This document shows positions 36,730 to 47,785 of a DNA stretch of 64,000 nucleotides, one piece after another. This stretch comes from Mariniflexile sp. AS56 (GTDB taxonomy: Bacteria > Bacteroidota > Bacteroidia > Flavobacteriales > Flavobacteriaceae). The stretch's first letter is position 1, and every line of letters starts with the position of its first letter. The position numbers and the translations under genes are program-made. The notes beneath the pieces were generated by a model that was given only the letters and a program-made list of their open reading frames with translations, made no database searches and was not told where the DNA came from. Where the stretch lies: contig NZ_JAUPED010000001.1 in assembly GCF_030552475.1 (NCBI RefSeq), positions 248,001 to 312,000 of the forward strand. Reading direction: 5' to 3'.

Positions 36730-36960
36730 TTATACTGAACCGTTCTTTTGGTCTCGTAACTTTTTAATTCCAAATGCTGAAGCCCCAACTAAAAGAACAG
36801 CAAGCCCTCCATCTAAAGGAATAGAATCACCATCTTCTAACGGTGGGTCGGGAGGAACGTCAGGAGAACTTAAAGCAAACAAACCTGAAGTACATGTCAT
36901 CATAAATATGACCAGCATGATACTCGTTTTTTTCAACGAAAAGCTACTTTTAATTTCCAT
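36730..36960 (-). CDS. small PID-CTERM-like membrane-tail protein
   Basis: This 76-residue protein has a signal peptide (TSIMLVIFMMTCTSGLFA), a short Pro/Asp-rich middle (PDVPPDPPLEDGD), then IPLDGGLAVLLVGASAFGIKK and a basic end (KLRDQK). The tripartite end (short motif, membrane segment, basic cluster) resembles the PID-CTERM sorting-like domain of Bacteroidota. The mature part is almost nothing but the tail. It lies 19 bases after the end of the giant secreted-protein gene and is probably the last gene of that operon. The function is unknown; no exosortase gene is in the window. Confidence 0.6.
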   Translation of the reverse strand: MEIKSSFSLKKTSIMLVIFMMTCTSGLFALSSPDVPPDPPLEDGDSIPLDGGLAVLLVGASAFGIKKLRDQKNGSV

Positions 36961-36979
36961 AATATTTAGTTTTTAATGG

Positions 36980-39900
36980 TTAATTAATAATTATTCTTTT
37001 AATAGTTGTTACTCCGTTTGAAGTTAAATTTACGAAATATACACCTTGTTCCCTAGTGAAATTTGTTTTAATAGCGATGTGTTGACTCGCTTTAAACCCT
37101 GTTTCATAAAACAACTTCGCTCCCAAAGTATTGTAAATAGTCACTTCTAGGTCATTCATGTTTTTAGGAATATCTAAGAAGAACCTGCCTTCAGCAGTTG
37201 GGTTTGGATATAGTACAATATCCTGAACACTCCATTTTAGACTAGTTAAAGTCTGAGAAGAAAAACCAATCACAAATCGATCACCTGCTATTGATTCAGG
37301 AACACTCTCATCTATAGTATAGGAGTAATTCACAACCCCATTTTGAGGCACTACGGTAGATACATTCGTATACGTATCCAGCAAGTAAGGTATTGCACCT
37401 TGCAACTCTATACCTTCCGCCACAATGGTATAATCACTATAACGATACGTATTAATTTCCAATGGAATTTGCTCTAAAATCTCAGGAGTTGCTCTACTTT
37501 CAACACCTAATAACACACCGTCATTTGATGTTGCGAAATTCTCATCTAGGTTCGTTAATTTAGGCGCGTCATTTTCATCAATGCCGTTATTTCCAGCATT
37601 ATCAAAAAGAACCAGGACACCATCTGCTTCCGATTGGCTTGCTGCCAATGCACTGGTTTCAAATAACTTTAAACGCAACTGTCCTGTACTCGCTTTTTTA
37701 GCAACAGTTTTAAACACATCCGTCTCTAACATAGATGTGTTTTTACTAGCCTGTGTAAAGTCTAATGATGCTAAACCAGCACCGCCTGTATACACCCAAC
37801 CCGCCTGACCTGGCTGTAAAAATTGATTTGCATTACCAGCAGTTGCAGTACCTAGTGCAGCATACACTGTGGCATAAGCACCTCTATTACCTATATTTGG
37901 ATCCCAAACCCAATAAAAAACAGGAGCAATATTAATTGTATTCTGGAATAAAATCTCACTCATATCTACAGGAGCCTGAAATGGATTCCCGAAAAACACA
38001 AAGCGCTGAACAGGAACATCGACTTCAATAGTACTCGTACCTGCATTTTCTCCAACCAGAACACCGGTTGCTCTTAAAACTGTTTCAGAAGGCTCCGGTG
38101 AATTGTTTGTTAAATCGATTGTTCTATCGCCTCTTACTAAAATATGATAGCCTTGACCTGTAACTAAGTTTGTGCCATCTGTATTGGGCATGGACACATA
38201 ACTGTAAGAATTATTGTCAAACATATACATGGACGGATTACCAGTACCTGTAGCATCAAAACCATTAGCTCCCGCAATAGACCCTGTAATATGAGTACCT
38301 TGTTGCCAATTATTGGAAATGAAATCACTTGTTGTTACTGGCGAACTTAATTGACGAAATGCTCTTCTTGCAGGAATATAACGTTCGACAGTTACATCTC
38401 CAACAAAAACACCCGTACTTTCACCTATGTACGCAGACCCCGAAGTATCTGACTGCATAGTCAAACTACCAACTACTGTAATAACCCCATTATTTGTAAT
38501 GACTACGGACGGGCTTACTATTAGGGACGCACCACTCTCAATGGTTAAACTTCCTCCTTCAGAAACACTTAAATTTTGACCTGTTTCCAATATTGGGTAA
38601 TTGGACAATCCTCCAGAAATTTTAACATCTGAATTGATTGATAAACCAGGAGAAAAACCGCCCTCCCAATTACCTTCAACGGACCAATCGGTTCCTAAAT
38701 AACCTGTCCAGACAGGATTTCCAATAACACCCTCATCTATAATACCATCACAGTTGTTATCTATACCATCAACAACTTCTGTCGCACCTGGATTAACACC
38801 TGCATTCGTGTCATCACAATCACCAGCAACCTCTGCATAACCATTTGGCACTGTTGCTGAACAAATAGCCTCGGCTGTTCTTCCGTAACCATCACCGTCT
38901 GTATCGACATAATAAATAGTAACTGTATTTACGGTACCATCTGCATCGTTACAATCGTTTGCTAAATCGAAACCATCTGCATCCAAATCATCATCACGAG
39001 TTTCTGGGTTACAATCGTTATCAACACCGTCATAAGATACTTCTGTTGCTCCTGGATTTATCTGAGCATTCGTATCATCACAATCACCAGAAACCTCAGC
39101 ATAACCATTTGGCACTGTTGCTGAACAAATAGCCTCGGCTGTTGTTCCGTAACCATCACCGTCACTATCAACATAATAGGTCGTAGTAGCGTCTACAGAA
39201 TCGTCATTGTCGTTACAATCGTTTGCTAAAACAAATCCATCTTCATCTAAATCATCATCCAATGTGCTAGGATTACAATCGTTATCGATGCCGTCATATG
39301 GCACTTCCGTAGCATTAGGACTAATATTAGGATTGGTATCGTCACAATCGCCTTCATTTTCGCTAAAACCGTCATCATCGTCATCCGTGGCATTAGGACT
39401 ACAGTCGTTAATAGATACACCATTTTCATCTACATCATCTGGACATGGAGAATTTACTTCTGCATCGTCACAATCTGCAATTCCATCTCCATCTGTATCT
39501 GTATCGGGTGTGCCACAACCACAAAGCCCAGGATAAATTTTATCGTCATCATCTGGACAATAATCGATACAATCTTCTCCCTGTGTTATAGTGACTGAAA
39601 TTTCAATCATTTCATCTGTTCCAATATCTGTTACTGTTACTATATAGGTGCCAGCAGGTTTATTTATTGTTTGGGTTGTTTCACCTGTATTCCACTCATA
39701 GGAATAGTTTCCAGAACTACCTGTTGCATTAGCTGTAGCACTACCAAGCTCTTCTGTTAATTCACAAGCTTCAGTTGTAACAAAGCTTACGCTTAATCCA
39801 CTACTAATATCTGCACTAGCTTCATTATCGTTTTCATCAAACTCTATTACACTGGGGTTAACAATTCTACCTATAATGGTAGTTTCAGTATCACTTACAT

Positions 39901-42900
39901 CCCAGTTATAACTTACTGGAACTTCACCTCCAGCAACTACAGATATATCCTGCTTACCTAAATATTGCTCCTGTCCATTATTGTCTACATAATAGAACTC
40001 TACTTCAGCATCCACATTTATATCTCCATTATTTTCAATAACACCATTAATTTGTAAAACCTGAGATATAAGTGGCGATTCATTATCTACTCCAAATTCT
40101 TTGAAGAATAAGTTCGCAGCTTCACCAACTATTATAGCCCTTGTTGCTTCATTATTCAATTCATTGGTTTCTATAATCTCACCTTTAGAATCGATAATAA
40201 TTCGCACAATATGAGCTCCAGCCGTTGTAGATAACCAAGGTGTTGAAACTGATACTGTACTATTTGTATTGCTTAACAAACCAGGTACGTTTTCGATTCT
40301 TTCCAAGAATACTTCGTCTACATAAATATCGAAATCCATTTCTTCACCAGTATTTGGGAATGCAATGTTTTCATAAGTGATATCAAAGCTTACAGCTTCT
40401 CCAACTGCTGGATTTAGAATGTCTGGATTAATGAATTGACTCAATACGCGCATATCAGGTAAGTTTTTCACATTTATTGTTCTGATATAAACATTATTGG
40501 TGTCATCACACTCTTGATAAGCACCATCTGGGTCAGCAGTCCATCTAAAGGTATAGTTTCCTGTCTCAGCAAAGACAAATGAATTGTTCATCACATAGCT
40601 TCTACTTAAGCTACAACCTGCGTGACAACCGAGAATGTTTTCTTCTGATTCTTGACTCAATTCTATGAAACCTCCTGAAGAAGGCGTTTGAACCTCGAAT
40701 TTAACATCTACCTCTGAAGCAGCATATAAATATTGGTTATGCAACTTAATCCAAGGAACAACTGTTGAGAATTGTATGAATTCATTTTTACCCCAGAATT
40801 GACCTCCAGAAGCACCGCACGGTGGCGTAAGATAAAATTCATGACATAACTGACTACTATTCGAATTATTAGTTTCATTCAATTCATTAATTATACCACC
40901 AGTATCTGCTGTAACAATTAATTCTTCATTAATGCCAGCAAATGGCATTTCTACTTCTACAGATACTGATCCACCTGGCTCAATATTATCGCTAACAGTT
41001 ACTGTACTAAATGCTCCTCCAACTACTTGAAATTGAACATCAAATGGCGCTATAGCTGTAGCATTTCCACTATTAGTCACAGTGGTTCTATAAGTATTAG
41101 TTGCTACATTGCCTGGATCGATTGGTTCCACGACCATATCTCCACCACAGCCTGAAACAGTAAGATCAGGTTTACATTCTGACAGTGTTCTTGAATAACT
41201 AGCTATATTATTATTCTCTCTTAATTCACTTACTACTCCATTACTGGCTATTGGTACATCGACGCGTACATCGAAGTTGTAACTTCCTTCAGATGGATAG
41301 GTATATGCTAAACTAAAGCTTGCAGATTGACCATTATTTAGACCTGAAATTGTATGTGTTTCCGTACCTATAAAGGTTGAACCTTCATAAATATCTACTT
41401 CAACATCAAAACTACCAGCTGGTACATTACCTGCATTACGAACACTAAACGTTGGTGTTAAGTTTGAATTACAAAAGAAACTCGATGACCTAGGTCCAGA
41501 CCAAGGTATTAAATCCGGTAACCCTACGAGAACCTGAAGGTAATCTATACTTGTATTGTTGCTTGTATAGGCTTCTGTAACTGTATTAGGTGTAATAACT
41601 GTACCTCTAATATTATACGTTCCGGCAGTTGCAAAAGTCATGACATCTAAATCAATAATATGGCTTTCATCTTCCATTAACCCAGGCACTGCATAAGAAT
41701 TTGGTAATATTGGTACTCCGCCAAATTGGGCGAAATCGACAGTAGTTGCTGGAAGGGTTTGATCTCCATTATTATAAACAGTGATTTTACCACTTGTGGT
41801 TCCTCCTTCTAAAATAGAATTATCATCGTAAGCAACAGAAATCCCCCAATCGGATATTGGGTTGTAAACAATTTCAAAGGTATCAGATCCTGCTCCTGTT
41901 AATGTGTAATCTGTAACTTCTGCTGTTACTGTATACGTTCCAACATTATTACTAGCACTAAATGAAGTCGAGAAAATACCATTACTATTTGTATGTACTT
42001 GAATGGTTCGATTTAAATCTTCTATAAAGATATCGACGGTAGCACCCGCAACACTTGGGTCTTCAAGTTCAACAGCCGTATCATCATAGTATGCATAACC
42101 ACTCACTCTTACACTTGGATAATTAATATTCACTATAGAAGGCGTAACATTTACATCAACCACTATTGTTCCTGGAACATTGTAATCGCCATTAGTAAAT
42201 GGTCTTACCGCATTATTATCTAATTCATTACTCTCGTTAATAACATTAGTAACATCAATAGATACACGCATTGGCATCCAACCTATTTCATCTGGAGTTG
42301 TAATGTTCCATACCACTTGCTCACTACTATTTGGTGCAATATATGGCACCAGTAAGTCTGGATAAGGAATTGTTGGATCCCATTCATTCAATAATCCTAC
42401 AAAGAAATTCTCCGCTGGCAAATCACTAGCATTATGAATTGTAGCAGTGATTTGTAACAGGCTCGAAGGCTCTGGATTTGGATTGTCAAATACGATATCA
42501 TTAGCAAAGATTTCAATATCTGATTGTGTTAATACATCTGGCGCATCAAATGGGCCAAATATGGTTGAACAACCATCTATTACTACTTCAGTAAAAATTT
42601 CATATTCAGTATTTGCCTCAAGCGGTGAAATAGTACCTACATATAATTTACCATCTGCTATATTGGTGTCTGTCGCATTTCCTTCAGTTAACACTATAGT
42701 CTTATCATTGGCAGTATTAAATACGCCATCGGCATCATAATCAAATATGACTCTTGGATAACCAAACTGGGGTATTATGTTTCTAGTATCAGTGAAGATT
42801 ACCTCCAAATTATAATCGTCTATTGGAGCACCAACTAATGGATCAATAATAGTAGCAACAAAACCTGGGTTACCAGAGAACGCAAAGAACTGCGCAATTG

Positions 42901-45900
42901 GGTTAATATCGGCATCAGTGTCATCACAATCACCTTGGTTTTCTGTAAATCCATCACCATCATCATCTATATCTGATGCACTATCTGGTGTATCCGGATT
43001 ACAATCATCATCTTTACCATTACCAGCTATCTCAATAGCGTTAGGATTTACAGTGTTGTCGGTATCATCACAATCCCCTCCAACAGTTGCATAACCATCA
43101 GGAGTAATGTTAGAACAGATGTTTTCTAAAGTAGACCCGAAACCATCGCCATCAGCATCAACATAGTAAGTTACTGTGTTGCTAATACTGGCATCGGTAT
43201 CATCACAATCATTTGCAAGTACAAATCCGTCTTCATCTAAATCATCATCCAACGTAGCAGGATCACAATCATTATCAATACCATCATAAGCAACTTCTGT
43301 AGCTCCTGGGTTTACAGTAGCATCAGTATCATTACAATCGCCATCAACAGTTGCATAGCCTGTAGGTGCTGTATTAGAACAAATATCCTCTGGAGTGGTT
43401 CCAAAACCATCACCATCGTTGTCTACATAATATGTTATAGTCGCACTTATAGTTGCATCATTAGGTGCGCAATCTAAAGTATCTATTACACCATCTCCAT
43501 CAGAATCTAAAGTAGATGAACAATTAGCTGCTCCTTCCAAGACTGTTATAATAGCAATACCATTTACAGTATTATTACTTTGGTCTGTAACAAATAAAGA
43601 GACTGAATTAGTACCTAAATTATTACAAGAGAAATTGGTTTGACTTAAACTTCTTGAAGTTATACCACAATTATCTGTAGAACCATTATCTACATCGTTA
43701 ACAGATATACTTGCATTGCCGGTAGCGTCTAAAACAATAGTTACCGGTTGTGTAAGTACATTAGGGTTGGTGTTGTCTTCTATAGTTACAATTGCCGTTG
43801 CTGAGTCGCTATTACCAGAAGCATCTTCTACGGTAAGCGTAACCGTATTAGCGCCTAAATTAGCACAAGTAAAACTATCAATATCAATGGAACGCGAAGT
43901 AATACTACAATTATCTGTTGAATTGTCATCTACATCATTTGCTGTAATAGAAGCATTTCCAGAAGCGTCTAGTGACACCGAAATATTTTTAGTGATTGCT
44001 ACTGGGTTCATGTTGTCTTCAACGGTCACCGTAGCAGGACTACTTCCTGTATTTCCATTTGTATAGGTGACTAAAAGAGATACCGTATTGCCGCCTAAAT
44101 CATTACAATTAAAGGTAGATTTACTTAGACTAACACTGGAAAAACCACAATTTTCAGACAAAACGCCGTTAATATCGGCGGGTGTGATACTGGCTTCTCC
44201 ATTGGCATCGAGCTCTATAGTAATATCGTTGGTAGTAATCTCTGGAGCTATTACCGTAACTATAGCAGTATCTGTATCAGATTGCCCTTGAGCATCTTCA
44301 ACAGTTAATGTTACCGTATTTAATCCAATATCATCACATGTAAAAGTATCAATGTCTATAGACTTTTGTGTTATACCACAATTGTCTGAAGAAATATCAA
44401 TATCATCAACAGTTATAGATGCATTTCCAGTTTCATCTAGTGTTACTGAAATATTTCTGGCATTAGCATTTGGTGCCAAATTATCTACAACATTTACCGT
44501 AGCAGTTGCTGCATGTTGATTACCTGATGTATCTTCTACAGTAAGTGTTACTATGTTTTCTCCAATGTTCTCGCAGGTAAACGCAGTTATATCTAAACTA
44601 AAGTTAGCTATCGCACAGTTATCTGTAGAGCCATTGTCTATTTGATCTGCTGTAATACTTACACTACCATTGCTTTGTAATTCTGCAGTAATATTTTGAG
44701 TTTGCGCCACTGGTGCCACACTGTCAACAACAGTAATAGTAACGCCTAAAGTAGTTTCTGATCCGTTAGTGTCTGTTGCCGTTACGGTAACCGTATTTGC
44801 ACCTAAATCAGCACAGGTAAAATCTATTTGTGGTTCATCTAAGGCAACAGAGGCTAATTCGCAATTATCAAAAGAGCCGTTGTTAACATCGTCTATAGTA
44901 ATAAAACCTTCTCCATTTTCACCTAGTTCTACAGTAACATCTTCAAAAACACGTATGGTTGGACCATCTGTATCTTCAACTTCTATATCTGTTATAGTTT
45001 CGTAAAGCGAGTATGTACCGTCTTCATTTTTAACGCTAATACTTAAACTACTAATACCACACAATGCCAAATCACCAGGTATTTCTACAACATATTCATT
45101 TGGATTACCTGTTGGCGTAATAGGTACCGCGTTACCGGTGCCATAACCTAAATTAGCATTAAATAACACTTCAGCATCCGCTAGCGGCGAAACATCACCA
45201 CCTTGGTTTACGTTTTCAAAAATATAGAAAGTCCGTCTGTCATATAAACTCCAAGTACCATTTTCATTTTCAATACGCATGCCTAATTTATGAAACCCTG
45301 TACCTAAAGCGCCTAATGGAATTAGGAAACTTTCGGTTGTAGTACTTGGGTTTCCAGATAAAGAAACTTTAGTGCCACTACCTGTACCTGGGTCGTTATC
45401 AAACCAGTATTCTACCCGTGTAAGGTTGGCAATAGGGCCACTTCCTGGTGCACTAATATCATCTACCACATAAAAAGTGCTTCTTCGGTATAAACTCCAA
45501 ACCCCATTTTCGTTTTGTACGCGGATACCTAAACTATGAAAACCTCCCGTTAAATCGTCTAAGGGTATTAGATAACTCTGGGTAGTACTATTTGGGCTGT
45601 CAGAAATGGTTAAGGCGGTCCCGCCACCTTGTCCAGGGTCTGCATCAAACCAATATTCGGCCCCGGCAAGGGGGAATGCATCATCACCACCCGGCACACT
45701 AATATCATCTACCACATAAAATGTACTTTTTCTATATAAACTCCAAACCCCATTTTCGTTTTGTACGCGGATACCTAAACTGTGAAATCCACCTGCTAAA
45801 CTACCTATAGGAATGGCGTAGCTTTGTTGTACGCTGTCTGGGCTGCCAGAAATCACTATATCTGTACCATTGCCAAAACCAGGGTCTGTATCAAACCAAT

Positions 45901-46270
45901 ATTCGGCACGGGCAAGCGGGTATGCGGCATCACTGCCGGGTGCGCTAATATCATCTACCACATAAAAAGCAGACTTGTTGTATAGACCCCAAGTGCCTTG
46001 ATCGTCTAGAGCTCTAATTTGCAGGCTATGAAACCCACTATTTAAACCCGTTGTAGGGATGCTTAATGCTTCTTGCAAAAGCTCACCTGTATTTAACGTT
46101 ACGTTTACCGTGGTACCATTACCAAAACCAGGATCGGTACCAAAAAAATACTCTAATTGGGTAATACTTTGGGCTGTTATAGTATTTGAGCTTGCCCAAA
46201 TAGTTAAAAGTATGATCCAAAATTTGTATTTAATAGGTGGTAAGCGCAATTGTGTTAATAGCGCTCTCAT
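36980..46270 (-). CDS. giant multidomain type IX-secreted protein
   Basis: This 3096-residue secreted protein has a signal peptide (IILLTIWASSNTITAQ). It has five repeats of about 85 residues (40-430; AEYWFDTDPGFGNG, later FHSLGIRVQNENGVWSLY). Six HYR/Ig-like repeats of about 78 residues follow (440-912; each with GNASIT, DNC and FTC). Next come Asp-rich MopE-like metal-binding repeats (920-1120; NPGATEVAYDGIDNDCD), CARDB-type domains (about 1250-2140), one SprB-like repeat (about 2157-2220; SYEWNTGETTQTI) and more Asp-rich repeats (about 2250-2510). The end is a type IX C-terminal sorting domain (about 3010-3096; LYPNPTAEGRFFLDI). A role in adhesion or calcium-dependent surface structure is inferred. 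It follows the beta-helix gene by 2 bases. Confidence 0.88.
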   Translation of the reverse strand: MRALLTQLRLPPIKYKFWIILLTIWASSNTITAQSITQLEYFFGTDPGFGNGTTVNVTLNTGELLQEALSIPTTGLNSGFHSLQIRALDDQGTWGLYNKSAFYVVDDISAPGSDAAYPLARAEYWFDTDPGFGNGTDIVISGSPDSVQQSYAIPIGSLAGGFHSLGIRVQNENGVWSLYRKSTFYVVDDISVPGGDDAFPLAGAEYWFDADPGQGGGTALTISDSPNSTTQSYLIPLDDLTGGFHSLGIRVQNENGVWSLYRRSTFYVVDDISAPGSGPIANLTRVEYWFDNDPGTGSGTKVSLSGNPSTTTESFLIPLGALGTGFHKLGMRIENENGTWSLYDRRTFYIFENVNQGGDVSPLADAEVLFNANLGYGTGNAVPITPTGNPNEYVVEIPGDLALCGISSLSISVKNEDGTYSLYETITDIEVEDTDGPTIRVFEDVTVELGENGEGFITIDDVNNGSFDNCELASVALDEPQIDFTCADLGANTVTVTATDTNGSETTLGVTITVVDSVAPVAQTQNITAELQSNGSVSITADQIDNGSTDNCAIANFSLDITAFTCENIGENIVTLTVEDTSGNQHAATATVNVVDNLAPNANARNISVTLDETGNASITVDDIDISSDNCGITQKSIDIDTFTCDDIGLNTVTLTVEDAQGQSDTDTAIVTVIAPEITTNDITIELDANGEASITPADINGVLSENCGFSSVSLSKSTFNCNDLGGNTVSLLVTYTNGNTGSSPATVTVEDNMNPVAITKNISVSLDASGNASITANDVDDNSTDNCSITSRSIDIDSFTCANLGANTVTLTVEDASGNSDSATAIVTIEDNTNPNVLTQPVTIVLDATGNASISVNDVDNGSTDNCGITSRSLSQTNFSCNNLGTNSVSLFVTDQSNNTVNGIAIITVLEGAANCSSTLDSDGDGVIDTLDCAPNDATISATITYYVDNDGDGFGTTPEDICSNTAPTGYATVDGDCNDTDATVNPGATEVAYDGIDNDCDPATLDDDLDEDGFVLANDCDDTDASISNTVTYYVDADGDGFGSTLENICSNITPDGYATVGGDCDDTDNTVNPNAIEIAGNGKDDDCNPDTPDSASDIDDDGDGFTENQGDCDDTDADINPIAQFFAFSGNPGFVATIIDPLVGAPIDDYNLEVIFTDTRNIIPQFGYPRVIFDYDADGVFNTANDKTIVLTEGNATDTNIADGKLYVGTISPLEANTEYEIFTEVVIDGCSTIFGPFDAPDVLTQSDIEIFANDIVFDNPNPEPSSLLQITATIHNASDLPAENFFVGLLNEWDPTIPYPDLLVPYIAPNSSEQVVWNITTPDEIGWMPMRVSIDVTNVINESNELDNNAVRPFTNGDYNVPGTIVVDVNVTPSIVNINYPSVRVSGYAYYDDTAVELEDPSVAGATVDIFIEDLNRTIQVHTNSNGIFSTSFSASNNVGTYTVTAEVTDYTLTGAGSDTFEIVYNPISDWGISVAYDDNSILEGGTTSGKITVYNNGDQTLPATTVDFAQFGGVPILPNSYAVPGLMEDESHIIDLDVMTFATAGTYNIRGTVITPNTVTEAYTSNNTSIDYLQVLVGLPDLIPWSGPRSSSFFCNSNLTPTFSVRNAGNVPAGSFDVEVDIYEGSTFIGTETHTISGLNNGQSASFSLAYTYPSEGSYNFDVRVDVPIASNGVVSELRENNNIASYSRTLSECKPDLTVSGCGGDMVVEPIDPGNVATNTYRTTVTNSGNATAIAPFDVQFQVVGGAFSTVTVSDNIEPGGSVSVEVEMPFAGINEELIVTADTGGIINELNETNNSNSSQLCHEFYLTPPCGASGGQFWGKNEFIQFSTVVPWIKLHNQYLYAASEVDVKFEVQTPSSGGFIELSQESEENILGCHAGCSLSRSYVMNNSFVFAETGNYTFRWTADPDGAYQECDDTNNVYIRTINVKNLPDMRVLSQFINPDILNPAVGEAVSFDITYENIAFPNTGEEMDFDIYVDEVFLERIENVPGLLSNTNSTVSVSTPWLSTTAGAHIVRIIIDSKGEIIETNELNNEATRAIIVGEAANLFFKEFGVDNESPLISQVLQINGVIENNGDINVDAEVEFYYVDNNGQEQYLGKQDISVVAGGEVPVSYNWDVSDTETTIIGRIVNPSVIEFDENDNEASADISSGLSVSFVTTEACELTEELGSATANATGSSGNYSYEWNTGETTQTINKPAGTYIVTVTDIGTDEMIEISVTITQGEDCIDYCPDDDDKIYPGLCGCGTPDTDTDGDGIADCDDAEVNSPCPDDVDENGVSINDCSPNATDDDDDGFSENEGDCDDTNPNISPNATEVPYDGIDNDCNPSTLDDDLDEDGFVLANDCNDNDDSVDATTTYYVDSDGDGYGTTAEAICSATVPNGYAEVSGDCDDTNAQINPGATEVSYDGVDNDCNPETRDDDLDADGFDLANDCNDADGTVNTVTIYYVDTDGDGYGRTAEAICSATVPNGYAEVAGDCDDTNAGVNPGATEVVDGIDNNCDGIIDEGVIGNPVWTGYLGTDWSVEGNWEGGFSPGLSINSDVKISGGLSNYPILETGQNLSVSEGGSLTIESGASLIVSPSVVITNNGVITVVGSLTMQSDTSGSAYIGESTGVFVGDVTVERYIPARRAFRQLSSPVTTSDFISNNWQQGTHITGSIAGANGFDATGTGNPSMYMFDNNSYSYVSMPNTDGTNLVTGQGYHILVRGDRTIDLTNNSPEPSETVLRATGVLVGENAGTSTIEVDVPVQRFVFFGNPFQAPVDMSEILFQNTINIAPVFYWVWDPNIGNRGAYATVYAALGTATAGNANQFLQPGQAGWVYTGGAGLASLDFTQASKNTSMLETDVFKTVAKKASTGQLRLKLFETSALAASQSEADGVLVLFDNAGNNGIDENDAPKLTNLDENFATSNDGVLLGVESRATPEILEQIPLEINTYRYSDYTIVAEGIELQGAIPYLLDTYTNVSTVVPQNGVVNYSYTIDESVPESIAGDRFVIGFSSQTLTSLKWSVQDIVLYPNPTAEGRFFLDIPKNMNDLEVTIYNTLGAKLFYETGFKASQHIAIKTNFTREQGVYFVNLTSNGVTTIKRIIIN

Positions 46271-46272
46271 AA

Positions 46273-47427
46273 TTAATGCGCTTTAGCTTTAATAGTTACA
46301 TTAATATTACCGCCTATTTCTACAGCGCCATCATAACTTATAACATCAAGGGTGGGTACGCCTTGGGGGTTACCTAAAACATTGAAGTTAAAGCCATTAT
46401 TATATAGTCCAATTTCTGAACCGCCACCACCGCCAGTAAGTGCTGGAGAATCTAGAGGGTCTCCATTTGCAGTAGCTTGTAGTGTTAAATCATCTTCTAA
46501 ACGAGCGTAAGGGTAATAACTACTGTTATCAGCAAAACTTTGGCTTACAGCAGGATCGACATTCTTAAATAGAGGGTCTGTATTGGCAAGGGTAAAGGAA
46601 TCAAGATATGAGCCACCACTGGAGGTAGAAATATTAACATCACCACTTACAGAATAGTTATAGGTAAGGTTATTAGTTAAATTAAAATCTCCTTGAGGAA
46701 ATAAAATATTAGCGTCAGCACCATAATTAAAAATAAACATATTATTAAACAGTAATAGAGTGCTGCTAGGAGCATAATTATAAAAGATTATTTGGGAAGA
46801 CCAATATTTAAAAACATTGTTTGTAACCACGGTTGTTGCTGCATTATAAGTATTTATAGGATTATTACCTGCAAAAATATTGTTAGAAATTAAAACATCA
46901 TTAGTATCTCCATAAATAGTGAGTGTAGACTGAATAACACAGCCCCTAACAAAAACACCATCAATATACGTTGCGGCAGCTTGGCTACTACTGGTGCCTA
47001 AATAAAAGGTGCTATTTATTTCACATTCAAAAATATTTAACCCACTGTAAGGAGGGGCTGTTGGTCCGGTGCCAGTTGGATAACATGAACTAATTTCTAA
47101 GCCTTTTAACGTAATGTTAGAGGCGCGTGGGTTTATCCTGCTAACAATAGATTTTTTACCAGGCTCGGAATGCGAGCGGCCTACAATGGTAACTGGGGTA
47201 TCTATAACACCGTTGCCATAAGTACTGCCCGAAGGTTGTACATAAATAACAGCGTCAGTAATATTGTTTGTTGTTATATCATCTAAAGCATCTTGCAACG
47301 TTTGATGTGTGGTTGTAGAACCGGGGTTGTTATCTATATTTATAATAGTTTGTGCGCTTAGGCTTAAGGTCATGATTCCTATAACAAAGCATAGCATGTT
47401 TTTTAAAAATAATGTACTTGTTTTCAT
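46273..47427 (-). CDS. secreted beta-helix-like protein, hypothetical
   Basis: This 384-residue protein has a signal peptide (MLCFVIGIMTLSLSAQ). The body is rich in Asn, Thr, Ser and aliphatic residues in short repeating turns (ISNNIFAGNN, VVTNNVFKYW, LLLFNNMFIF, FNLTNNLTYN), the pattern of a right-handed parallel beta-helix. The start resembles a DUF1565-type region (THQTLQDALDDIT). There is no C-terminal sorting domain. It ends 2 bases before the giant secreted-protein gene and is probably co-transcribed and co-secreted. The function is unknown. Confidence 0.65.
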   Translation of the reverse strand: MKTSTLFLKNMLCFVIGIMTLSLSAQTIINIDNNPGSTTTHQTLQDALDDITTNNITDAVIYVQPSGSTYGNGVIDTPVTIVGRSHSEPGKKSIVSRINPRASNITLKGLEISSCYPTGTGPTAPPYSGLNIFECEINSTFYLGTSSSQAAATYIDGVFVRGCVIQSTLTIYGDTNDVLISNNIFAGNNPINTYNAATTVVTNNVFKYWSSQIIFYNYAPSSTLLLFNNMFIFNYGADANILFPQGDFNLTNNLTYNYSVSGDVNISTSSGGSYLDSFTLANTDPLFKNVDPAVSQSFADNSSYYPYARLEDDLTLQATANGDPLDSPALTGGGGGSEIGLYNNGFNFNVLGNPQGVPTLDVISYDGAVEIGGNINVTIKAKAH

Positions 47428-47772
47428 AATAATACGTTTTAATTGGTTAATTAATTTGATTAAAACAAGACATAGGTTTGGCTTTTAGATACAATTTAAT
47501 ATTGTTTCTATAAGTAGTTTTGGATGGTTAAACAATGTGACATTGCTTAAAAAATTGCGCTATACTTTTAAGTTATAAAAATGATTCGTTATAACCAAGT
47601 GGGAGACTAAATTAAGGAGAGTAGTAAAGAGAGTTAATTAAAAAAGTTTTTTCATATCTATTGGTTTTCTTGGTTAATAGCATGCCTTGTAAAATTACAA
47701 AAAAAGGAACGAAAGAACCTTACTTGAAATCGTATATATGTGTGTTTCGCCGAAAAAACAACCATATAAAGC

Positions 47773-47785
47773 ACTCATTATGAGT
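47773..47785 (+). promoter_or_regulatory. palindrome ACTCATTATGAGT (putative operator)
   Basis: Six-base arms flank a central T, 346 bases ahead of the beta-helix gene start at 47427. It shares the core ACTCA-3-TGAGT with the element at 48035. Confidence 0.4.

Noticed and set aside
38700-43500. Regularly repeated DNA that could look like a CRISPR array or satellite
   Set aside because: The repeats are in frame and encode Asp-rich and HYR-like protein repeats within one open gene.
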